From: Phylloscopus collybita
Lineage: Eukaryota; Chordata; Aves; Passeriformes; Phylloscopidae
DNA: 64,000 nucleotides
Direction: 5' to 3'
Assembly (NCBI GenBank): GCA_027886175.1
Contig: JAJNNQ010000024.1
Location: 25,833,001-25,897,000, forward strand
The translations under genes and the position numbers were made by a program. This document shows positions 25,841-36,480 of this stretch, in pieces (within the stretch, counting starts at the first letter, position 1; the number at the start of each line of letters is the position of its first letter). Below the pieces are notes generated by a model that did no database searches, had not been told where the DNA came from, and was given only the letters and a program-made list of their open reading frames with translations.

Positions 25841-25945
25841 TTGACCTTAGCCTCTTTTTGTTTGATTTTAGTGTCTGTAAAATAGAGATAACAACCCCAC
25901 CTATCTCCCTGGGAGAATATCCATTAAGGCTTGTGAAGCAATGAT
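25841..25945 (+). repeat. MIR-like SINE relic, forward
   Basis: The segment TGACCTTAG ... GTCTGTAAAATAGAGATAAC ... CCACCTATCTCCCTGGGAG follows the order of the MIR 3' half (the part reading CATCTGTAAAATGGGGATAA then CCTACCTCATAGGG in the consensus I remember). The tRNA-like head is missing. MIR is an ancient amniote CORE-SINE and is rare but present in birds. Confidence 0.6.
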
Positions 25946-26462
25946 ATATTATGGCAAAATACCAACACAGAAAAAGACCATGAAGAAGAAATCAGTGTTC
26001 TGAATTCAGTGATTGGTTTGAATAGTGTGTGGCAAATAAGGCGTTTTGCTGTGCTTCCAATTAGGATAACAGGAAAATATTGAATTGCTACCCATTCTGT
26101 GAGCCCTGTCCTTTGTAGTAGCTGAGGTGGGGGACACTTTCAAGAAGAAAAAAAATACAATAAAGACCATTAAAAGGCATCTTCAGGAGGAAATCGAAGT
26201 GAGGCTTCAGAGGTAGTCTCAGTTTTACATTTTTTGCTTCTGCCTTTAAGATGTGCCCAGAAAGATGCTTGTAAGACAGTACAAGCATTTTTATGTCATA
26301 CCTGAGTCACATTACTTTTGACTTGCACCTGTGAATGATAAATTGCAAAAAAATTGGGGAAAAAATGGGCCAAAGCTGTTATCACTGAAACTAGTACTAC
26401 ACTTTTCATTGATACTGGATGATTTCAGCTTAAATCCTTAACAAATCAATCCTGGAAAACTC

Positions 26463-26530
26463 TTGTTATTACTCCATTTGTATGTGAGGAAAATGAGGCA
26501 CAGAAGAAAGTGGAGTAATCTGCTGCAGTA
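26463..26530 (-). repeat. MIR-like SINE relic, reverse
   Basis: TTATTACTCCATTTGTATGT followed by GAGGAAAATGAGGCACAGAA reads as the reverse complement of the MIR 3' half (CTCAGTTTCCTCATCTGTAAAATGGGGATAA type). Only about 70 bp survives. Confidence 0.6.
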
Positions 26531-28796
26531 ATTCTGCCTGTTTTCTCTGTATACAACCAATAGCTTTTAAACTAGCATTCACATTCCTTCTGAATGAATT
26601 AATCTAAAAAGGACCGAAAAAGGATAGGCTTGTTCCTCTCTTCTTCCCCTCCCTTCTCCTCATCTGGAATAAATTGAATAATGAAAATCATTTGTTTGCT
26701 TTATTTGCCAGTCTTATTCTTTTTTTTTTGTGTGTGTGTCTGTGGGGTGGAACATATATCTGCCTACAGGACTCTGTGGGACGATCTCATAAGGAAGAAC
26801 TGACTCTGAAGTAGTGGAAGCAAGCAGATTCCATGCTGTCATAGGTCCTGTATTCTGAGCTTGTGCTGTGCTCGTGAAGTTCCAGGTTGTTGCCCTGGAG
26901 GATCTCCAGGTGGGGAGGTTGTGCTCACAACAGGGTTTGGATCATAAGCTCCACACCAGGATGTGCTTAAGAAAGAGATCAGAGCCTTCAAACTGCACTT
27001 AATACTGAGCCTGAGAAGAGGCAAGAACCTTGGTGGTACACTGTCATACACTTTTATTGATGAGAGCCTTCTCCAAATCTGAATATGCTGTTGCTGTTGT
27101 GGAGACCATGGATATTTGTACTGCCTTTCTCAAATCTGCGGTGTATAAGATGGGACACAATTTTCTGATCAGGAACATGCAGGGAATTTTTGCTACCATG
27201 GCTACATATGGTAGCTGCTGAACTCTTGTGTTGCCTCCTAAGCCTCTGTGTCCATGGATTATCTCCAGAAGAAAGTTACTTCTCCAAGGGGTGCAAAAAG
27301 CACTGGTGCAGAGCTGACAGTCAAGCCAGAGTGATCAAGAGAGATAATTCATGGAGGCAGTGTAGGTGGCCAGAAGAGAAGTTCTTATTCACAGGTCTAG
27401 AGGAAGGACACTGTCACTTAATAATGGAAGTGGAGAGGCTGTCAGTGTAGAGAAGAAATAGACCTTCTTTCCAAGTGAAAATGTTGTTGTCTCTCAGGAC
27501 CAAACCTGATGCATGTTTGCCAGGAAGGCAGTGGAAATGTAGATCTTACGTTAGCTTTCATGAGATAGCAGGGATTTTATCCCAAAATCCCATCCCAAAG
27601 CAGATGGGATTTAGGCTAACCCTGCTGCAGCCCTTGTGGAAATGTGCACTGCTACAGCACAGAAATGGAGGGGATGGCAGAAAAGGCACTGGACTACGTC
27701 TGGAGATAATTTTATTAGAAGTATCTGTGATCATGGGACTTCATTGGCTTCTTATCCCTCTAGAAGGAGAGGCACTGGCCACAGCAGATTGTATTGTCAC
27801 TTGTAAGCATCTGCCCTGGAACTGAAGGGGCTCTACCAAACTAAGGTCAGCCTTCCCATCTCACAAAGTGCAGTAAGTGGCTCCACTGGCAGGGCTTGCT
27901 TGCTTCTCTTCCATGGCTCTGAACTGTCCCTGCCGAGGGCAAAATGTGCTTCGTGTTGCTCTGCCTCATTATATCCACCCAGTTCCATCTTTCTCGTGTG
28001 ATTTTTCTCTCAGCTCCAGGCACTAGGGTATCACTGATGCTGATATCCCCAACCTGTAATTTTTCAACTTCTCTTGGCTACTTGCCTCTAAACTCTTCTT
28101 GTTGTCAGGTGCAGCAGGCAGCAGAGGATGCTGAGTACCTCTGAGGGGTAGCAGACAAAGCAGGGGTAGCAGGTAGCAGGCTACCCTCGGAGGGGTGGCA
28201 GGTACAAAGCAGTTCTGCTGTTTGGAAACCCATTTGTGAAAGCTGAGCAGCATAGAAATGCCTGGAGAAGTTAATCAGAATTGGAGATAGGCACAATTTT
28301 TTAAAAAACCACAAGTTCAGGTATTGTGGTGTAAACAGGAGGTCCTTTTACTGCCAGTGGCAGTGAAATAGTGCTCAGTTACACAGAGCATGGAAAGTGC
28401 TAAACAAGATTTCTGCCATTCCTTTGCTCCACTTTTATCAACACCCTGTGCTTCTGCCCTGCAGCAGCCCTGCTATTCCAGCTCTGATGTTCCAGGGTTG
28501 CTACAGAGCTGACAAAAACTAGGCAAGGGTATAGCTATCCTTTGAACGAAGTAATTCTCTGTTCAGTAGCTTTTTTGTACATATTAAATGATTAAATCTT
28601 TAGGGGCCTTTTCCCTGATGCAGTAATTGTGCATTCATTAAATTGCCAGATAAGATGTACTTTCTATTAATTTTTTTTTGCTAAGAAAAACCCTTCATTT
28701 TCCACGGATAATCCTGCCTCACCTCATTCAAGGATGGACAGCTTGTGGCTTTGGACCCAGAGGCAGATACTGAGTGACTGATGTATAACTCCCACA
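26531..28796. other. Intron 1 segment, no feature recognised
   Basis: Non-coding sequence with a short T-run and GT run near 26718-26740. Nothing else was recognised. Confidence 0.5.
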
Positions 28797-29045
28797 ATGG
28801 AATCACAGAATCATTTAGGTTGGAAAAGACCTTTGAAGTCATTGAGTCCAACCTTTGTCCGATCAGCACCTTGTCAACTAAACCATGGCACTGAGTGCCA
28901 CATCCAGTCACTTCTTGAACACCTCCAGGAGTGGTGACTAAACCACCTCACTGCACAGCCCATTCCAATGCATGACATCACCTTCTGTGAAGAAATTCCT
29001 CCTTGTATCAAACCTGAACCTCCCCTGGTGCAGCTTGGGTTTATG
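28797..29045 (-). mobile_element. CR1 LINE 3'-end fragment, reverse orientation
   Basis: The plus strand opens with AATCACAGAATCATTTAGGT and continues as the reverse complement of a CR1 3' end, including the ATTCCTCCTTGTATCAAACC-type and CCTCCCCTGGTGCAGCTTGG segments. It is a 250-bp, strongly 5'-truncated copy with no useful reading frame. The divergence looks moderate, younger than the copy at 22621. Confidence 0.9.
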
Positions 29046-29559
29046 GAGATATGTCGTATTACTGCCAGCACACTGCTGATGTTATGAGTTCTTTTTCATC
29101 CATATCTCCATGTGGGAGAAAACTCCCAGGGGCTTCTGAGGCCACCATCTTCTTACAAGCTCTGGGACTCAGCTGGGCACTCTCATCCCATCCCACACTG
29201 GATGCTGGCACCCTGGGGAGCCATTGCTTGTTTCTGCCTGGGAGCTGCATGTTGAAAAATCCCACACCTTGCCTAAGGGCTCTGGATAGGGCGTTGACGA
29301 CACGAACACTGAAAGTTGTTTTTGGGTTTTTTGGTGGTTTTTTTTGTAAGATGCTGATGAAGCCAAGGAGTTTGAGCTCCTATGATGTGGTTAGTTATAT
29401 TTTAGAAAGTGAAATCTGGGTAAAAATAGAATTATACCTCATTAGTGGGAGTGGAAATAGATTTAGGCTTCAGCTGCAATATAAGCTAATACAGGTGTGA
29501 TAATGACCAGGGAGAAACTTTGTTAGAAGAAAGTTATTAAAGATGCTCAGGCAAATATT

Positions 29560-29686
29560 AAAAAAAAACCCAAACAAACAAACAAACAAAAACCCAAACA
29601 AACAAACAACCCCCACAAAACAAACAAACAAACAAACAAAAAACCCAAAAAAACCCACCACCAAACCAAAACAAAAAACCCACCAA
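29560..29686 (+). repeat. (CAAA)n/(AAACCC)n low-complexity array
   Basis: About 127 bp made of CAAA, AAAC and AAACCC units. The same motif class occurs on the opposite strand at 51611, 58611 and 60963. Confidence 0.95.
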
Positions 29687-29989
29687 CACTGGGAATGTAG
29701 TTGTCTGTGCAACCTCAGTATGGCCTCATCTCATGAATGCATTTTAGTACACTTCTAATAACACGAACACATTTTTCCTTTCATGGATTCTGACTGCATT
29801 CAGGTCACAGAATGGACAGTGCTCACTTAATGAGCAGTTATTCAATATTTTGAATTCTCATAATAAGTCAATGTGTGACCCCCACAACTTTGCTTAATAG
29901 TATTCAAACCTTGCTCTGAAATCAGAAATACTAATTTTCTTCTGAGCTGTCTTGTGATTCTGAGCACATCCCTAATATCACTTAGTCAA

Positions 29990-30075
29990 TCTTTGCAACA
30001 CCCATGTGAGATAACTGAGTATTTTTACGCCATTTTTGCAGGTGGACAGCTGAGGCACGAAGCGTTTGGTCAGCA
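29990..30075 (-). repeat. MIR-like SINE relic, reverse
   Basis: The order GCAACACCCATGTGAGATAA, then CGCCATTTTTGCAGGTGGAC, then GCTGAGGCACGAAGC follows the reverse complement of the MIR 3' half (CAACCCTATGAGGTAG, CCCATTTTACAGATGAGG, CTGAGGCACAGAG types). The match is diverged but collinear over about 85 bp. Confidence 0.6.
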
Positions 30076-33000
30076 GGATGCCCTAGTTTTATGTCCTGAA
30101 TTTCAGAAACGGAGGGCCTGACCTTTATTCATAGTTTTTGTTTTCAGTTGCACATATCTGAAAACATCTCCCATTACTGTCAGCTGCAGCTCTGAGAGCT
30201 CGGCAGTGCTCCAAATCAGACTCAAGGTGTCTGAAGTCAGCTACTCAGAGATGCAGAACTTGTCACTTGGAATGACCCCATGAAAAGCACGGGCCAGGAT
30301 AACAGAGGAATCAGCAGCAAAGGTGAGGCAGGGGTGTAGGAGAGCCATCTGTCAGCTGCCTTAACCCTGGCATCCTCTGTTCTCCTTTGCCAAACTTTTC
30401 CCTCCTGCGTTTTAACTTTCAACTTCCAACTGCAAAAACCAGGACCAAGATTTTAGAGTAATCCCTTTATACCCCCGAGTTTCCTAAGCTCCAAATATCC
30501 AGATTGCCTACTAACGCTTTAAGTCTTCTTTAAGCTACTTTGTTTTACTTTGCAATCTTGCAGCAGATATTTACAAGCCTTTTTCCAAACAGTGGCAGGG
30601 TGGTATTAGGTAATTTACAGAACTGCCCTAACAAATACGATTTATATAGGCAGGAGCCTAGCAGGATTTTCAGAGAGCCTTGGTGCCTAATTCGCACTGG
30701 TTTCAATAGGATTAAGGCAATGAGGCATTTGTTAAGATCCCACCATTCATTCCTTAAAACTTGGCCTTTTAATTCTTTTTTGAGTCAAATTTATAGGGAA
30801 CACTAGAGCTAAAGCATAGGAATGTACACTAAAATGTTAATAATTCATGCTAAAGTTCTGTGAGAGTACAATCTGTAAAGCAGGCGTCTTGGGGGAATGT
30901 GTTATATTTTCATCAGGCTTCAAAATAATTGCTTCTGCAACCAAAGGAAATTACATGCAGAAACCGTTTTTTCTCTGCTTTGCACAGAAATCAAAATGTT
31001 AGTCACCTGAAAGCCCCAGCAGGTGCAATGCTACCTTAGTATCCTCAGATATTCTACGGATCAGGCAGATTCCAAAAACTTAGCAGCTGCTTTGAGAGAG
31101 TACAGAAAGTGTTTGTACATTCATAACTCATTCTTTCTGGAAAGGATCAAATGAGTCCTGTTAAATTTAATCTGTTTGAAAATATTTGCTATCTAGGGTT
31201 AATTTTTGATTTAATTTCAGTAGGATTTAGTGAATTCATTATGCAAACTGACTTCAGGCAATATGTTCGTTGCAATTTGCTCACTTACCCCACTGTGTTC
31301 ATAGATATGTGTGTGTTTGTGACATACAGTTGGTGATAGTTGTACAAGAAAAGAACCCACCACACTCCTGGGCTAAAAAGTTACATAGATAATCATTCAC
31401 TCTGATGGAATTTGCATGTTTTTTGTATTGTTTCTATTTTCCTGACAGAGGCACTGGTTAATATGAAAAGTATAGTACAGTAAGTGACCTGGCCACATAA
31501 TGTAGACATTTGCATACCTAATCTGTGTTGTTTGAGCAGACTTATGATTTGCTTGACTCCAAAGATGTGTCTCGTGAACAGTTTGGTATTTTTATTGTTG
31601 ATGGGTCAATAAATTGATCTGACAAGAAGCAACCTTGTCCTTTGACTTCCTGAAGAGGAAGAATCACGACTTTCTACCAAAAAATAACACAATATTTAGG
31701 TGGTGCTAGGGGAAAACAAGCTGGCTGCTGTAGTATCCGAGTTGTTTTTCCTCTATAAAGCAGTGTGCTCCCTATGCCCTTTCAGCACACTCCCACTGTC
31801 TTGTCTCCCATTGCTTGTTTCCTTGTGTCCTTTCCTACACCACAAGGGAGATCCATCCCAAGGATGTAGAAATAATAATGGTTGTCAGTGTTATAAATCC
31901 TTATGCATTTGGTTTTTCTTGGAGTGGGCACCTCTTCCTTCATCTGGAAGGAAGGATGATAGGAGCCCTGATGGAAACTCTTGAACAAGCACTGATGAGG
32001 GTTTGACATTCTTCTATTTCCTCTTAGTTTTCTTGGCTTGACATCCTCAGAAAACTCCTAAATGTGCTGAATAGTATTTGAGGGGAACTGACAGGAGATA
32101 CAGTAGTCAGACTCAGGACAGTGTTAGCAATTGTGTGGATTGCTAATTATCTATAGGATGTGGCCATTCATAAGTTCCTTTTAAGCTTTTTTCCCCCTTT
32201 CTTTATCCCCAAGTGCTTAGCTATTTTCAGCTCCACCTATTTTAATGGCTGCAGCTTTTCCTCCTGCCTTTGGGAGTCTGATCCACGCATTGATTTATTT
32301 TGAGCTATATTGCTAATTACTATTTTTGTAAGTATAGTGTTTCATTATTCATTGAAGCTGGGGAGACATTTTACTAATTTCTCAGTAGAACAAATGTAAA
32401 TTCAGTAATCAAGTAAGATCTCTGGTTAGGGTTTAAGAGGGCTAGGAGGAGCGATCTGACAAAGAAGCTGGTATGACAACTGAGAGCTATTGATATGTGA
32501 AGGAGTGTTACTAAAAAAGCAGAAACAAACTAATGTCAGCATGGACAAGATGCAGGGTCTGGCTGAAATGCTAAAAAATTCCGGGAGGATTTCTTTAGTT
32601 CACTGAAGGAATAAACTGCCACAGGAACCCAGAGAGTCATTTTTTGAGGCAAATGTTGAAAAACTGGTAAAAACCACTTCTGCAGGGTGGTTGAACAAAA
32701 TCAGCCATGCTGCACTGTACAGGGAGGGTCTGGCAGACCCTGGAGATTTTCAATTATTTCCTCTTTAGTGTGTGACAAAGCCACTCAGTGTGAACTGGCC
32801 CTTACTAAAAGAAGTGGAAACACTGTCCATTTTCTGGTGTTAGACCAACTGTGCAAGCTTCCCAGTGCTTTCTGTCTGGCTTTGCATGGGTTTCTGAGGG
32901 AAGAAGGTTCCTATTCCAGAAACCCGTAAGTCCTTCTCAGGATGAAAACCCTATTTCACATCTGCATCAGAATAGAAAGATGTACAAGTAACTTGGTGCA

Positions 33001-35754
33001 CTCTGCCTGCCCAGCTGTCCTAGGATTCCTTACCAGGGTCCCTTTTCCCTCAGCTTCTCTGCCAGGGAGAAAGAGTAAAGTCCCCCTCAGAGTAAAGCCC
33101 CCCACAGGCGGGGCTCCAGGGGTTTCTGGATGTAGAGTACAGTTCTGACACAGATGCACCAGTTGCAGAGTCATCTAAACTGTGTGCCCTGGTAGAAGAC
33201 ATTATAATATGCAGTGCTTTGAGGCTACTGACATGCTTCCTGACTGAAGGATGGAAAAAAACTGGAAGACCTTACAACCAAAACACTAAATACTTATTGA
33301 AGCCCTTTTTTTCAATAACAACTTTAAAATGGGAAGCCCAGGCAGTGAAAAAATTGAAATAAATAACAGTTGTCCTGCAGCAGAAAGATTAGGAGAAGAT
33401 CTGGATGACTATTTAAATGTAGCTGTGATATACTAGCCCTTATAAGTGGTGGATCCAAAGAGTTGTTGCTTTTTCCCTAGTACATCTATTCAACGTATTC
33501 CCTTTGGTTAGGGGTCTTTATAGCACTAAAATAGCAGGGTCCACAAAAGGGTTTTTGCAGCAGGCACTGCGGGCTTGCCTCCCCCTCCCCCCTTTTCAAT
33601 AGAGTGGAATACAGTAGAGGAGCAAAGGAGGAAACAAAATGGCTCAAAGCCACATGTACATTTCCCATAGCTCAGTGCCAGGGCCTAGAAAAAGTGATTA
33701 AGGCCTGGGGTTACTGAGTCTTGTGTTCAGGATCTTCCCAGTCAGAACCACGCCTGTACTCTGGTGACAACCCACCTGAAGAGGGGAGAGGGGAGAGGGG
33801 AGAGAGGAGAGGGCTATGGCACAACATGATGCCCTCAGGGCTGTGCTACTCAGGAGTGACAGCTGCAACCACAGGCCTGATTCATCAGTGCTTGGGAAGC
33901 ACTGGAGTTGCACAAACCGGGCATGGTCTCAGGCAGTCAAGCCCAGATTCTTGAGTGAAAGAAGCTGTGTCATACACATCTCCTCTGGAGACCTTCTGGC
34001 AGACACTTAAGCCCCCTTTTAGGATCTTCTCATCCTGCAGTGACAGGAGGAAGTAGATAAAAGCACGGCTTAAATATTGCACAGTGCTTTACTGAGCTAC
34101 ACACCATGCATTTGAGGTTCTTGCAGCACTACAAATACTAATTTAATTATGTTCAGAGTCCTTCTGGAACTTAACAGTGTCTCCATTTGTAAGTTGTTTG
34201 GAGCAGCGGGCCACAGAGGTCTTGTAAAAATTACCCCTAGCAAAATATCATTGGAATCAGTGAAATGCAACTCCACTTTCATCATCTGACATTGCATTTG
34301 GCACTGGACTTCAAACAAGATTTCCGTACAACAGTTAATAAGTTAATAATTTGGGATAGAAGGAATAGAAAAAAGATGATCTGGGTTTTCTCACACTTTG
34401 CTGTGAGTCAACAGTATGTAAGAGCACATAGTGGCACCAGTTGTCTGTCTCCTGTATTTGATACTTTAAAAATAGGTCTAACTCTTCCTGTTCTCACCTG
34501 TAGTAGCACCTAAGCAGGGAGGAGAGATGGATATCTCTCCGTTCTCTTCTTCTACTTTAAACATGTATGAGAAATGAACACTAAATGTAGGCCAAGAATA
34601 ATTTCACATAAGGTTTTCTGTAAGTTGCCTGGCATCCAAGACATGGAGTTGCTGTGAAGAATTCAGATTCATAAGACAGGTCCATGTCTTATTACTGCTC
34701 GTGGTGAATTCATACACAGGCTGTCACGACAATCCTATAAGAAACCTTCTAGAAGATCTGTGGGGCATATCAGCACAAGTGCCACTGAAGTAAAAGTGGG
34801 TGGAGACAATGGCCAGGGCAAGCCAAGGGATGCATAAGGGCAATCTCTGTGTCAGTCAAGCCCCATTGGGCATGAAGATCCACAACACAAATCAATAAAC
34901 TGAGCTTCCATGAAGATCAGATCCAGATTCAACACCCTTATCCTCTGCCTTCCAGCAGCTAGGCTGATATCCTGTCCTAGTGAAGCTAGGCTGGTGTTAA
35001 CAGGGTCAGGAAATCCCATGGAGGAAGAAGCAGAGTCACTAGGGCTGCTCCTGGCTGGTTAAGGAGAGGCCATGCCAGTGAGGCCTGTTGGATCCATCAG
35101 AACCAGAAAGCTGAGAAAAGCCAGCTGCCCTGGAGAGAAGAGAGTCTGTACCAATAGGTAGAAGCCTTCACAATGGATTGCTGCTCTTTGGGGATACAAT
35201 ATCATGGTGCACACGGAGTTCAGCTCTGCAGCGGGGTTCTGGGATTTGTCAATTTGGAACTAAAGCTGAAGGGGCTATGGGAGAGGATATCTTAGGCAGA
35301 GCTGTTTTAAAGCCAGTCTATCAAATTGTGTAGACCTACAACTCTGGTTTTTTGGGGTTTGCTAAGAGCAGCTCTGATGACTTGAAAGATTTTACGGTGT
35401 TCCTGAGGGAATGGGGAAGCTGTTGGGTAAAGGTGATGCTTGGGGTAGGCTCTCTTTCAAGACTGGAAAAACAAAAGACAAAGGTCTGACCAGTAGGTTA
35501 ATGGAACAGTAAGAAAGGCAATACTTTCTTTTCTGGCCTTGCCAGATCCCAATCAAAAATCCTGGTTTCTGCTTTCTTCAGCTCGCCCTGTAATTTCAGC
35601 TGGGGTACACACCTTTGTCTCTCCTGAGGTTTAATTGCCGTGTGTGACTGAAGGCACAGGTGGCAGCCACAGGGTTTCACCCCAGCTATAGCTGCAGTTC
35701 AGGAGAAGAAACACCTTTTCTTCTTTGTGCAGGTGCTGGGTATAAAGCAGTGGT
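30076..35754. other. Intron 1 segment, mostly featureless
   Basis: Non-coding, AT-rich sequence. Segment 30610-30740 contains a GGTGCCTAATTCGCACTGG motif typical of an old amniote interspersed repeat (see findings). A small GAGGGGA-unit minisatellite lies at 33781-33813. No coding exon was recognised. Confidence 0.5.
33781..33813 (+). repeat. Short GAGGGGA minisatellite
   Basis: Four to five imperfect copies of GAGGGGA/GAGAGGA in tandem over 33 bp. Confidence 0.9.
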
Positions 35755-36180
35755 GGTGTCACAAAGCGCAAGTCCCGCCTGACCAACCCAGTGGTTTTCT
35801 GTGGTGGAGTGATTACTGCAGTGAACAGGGGAAGGGCTACAGATGTGACCACTGGGACTTCTGCAAGGCCTTTAGCATGGTCCCCAATGGCACCCCTCTC
35901 TCTAAACTGGAGAGATTGTTTTGATGGGAGGACTCATCACTGGGTGAGGACTTGCTTGGTCCAGAGGGTAGTGGTCAACAACTTGGCCTGTAGACACTGA
36001 CGACAAGTGGTGACCTTTAGGGGTTCATATGGGGACCAGTGCTATTTAATGTCTTCTCACTGACAGAGACAGTGGAATCAAGTGCACCATCAGCCTATTT
36101 GCAGGCAACACCAAGCTGAGTGTTTTCAACAGGCCTGAAGGATGGGATGCCCTGTGTTGCCATGGAGGGAATGAGGTAGG
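35755..36180 (+). mobile_element. CR1 LINE ORF2 reverse-transcriptase fragment, broken
   Basis: Forward-strand remnants of the CR1 reverse transcriptase lie in order but in different frames: VVFCGGVITAVNRG, then DFCKAFSMVP and LSKLERLF, then VVVNN, a LGPVLFN-like segment, and a decayed FADDTKL motif region (36095-36120, reading ACACCAAGCTGAG). The catalytic FADD motif is destroyed, since the plus strand reads TTTGCAGGCAACACC. Frameshifts and stops (one at 35922-35924) show it is inactive. It lacks a recognisable CR1 3' end, so it is an internal fragment. Confidence 0.85.
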
Positions 36181-36392
36181 AGCAGGACAAAAGCTTCTGC
36201 TTCCTGTGGAAGTCATTCTGGAGACCCTGCATAAGCCTGGACTCTGGAGAATCTCAGCAGCTGTCTGCCCAAGATCTCAGGGGAGCAAGTCTGAGCAGGA
36301 AATTAGCCTCTGTGCCCTGGGTGCAGCTAGATCAGAGTCAAATTGTGTCCAGCTCTCATGGGGGCAGGCACTCTGAGCCAACAAAGGCTAAT

Positions 36393-36480
36393 AACAATTC
36401 CCTAAAAAAAAAAGTCGAGTCCAAAACTAAGCAAGTAACAATTCCTTGAAAAATTTTGTGAAGTCCAAAATTAAGCAAGC
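36393..36480 (+). repeat. 44-bp tandem duplication (two diverged copies)
   Basis: Two adjacent 44-bp units (36393-36436 and 36437-36480) both begin AACAATTCC and end with GTCCAAAA(C/T)TAAGCAAG. They differ mainly at an A-run in the middle of the unit. Confidence 0.85.
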
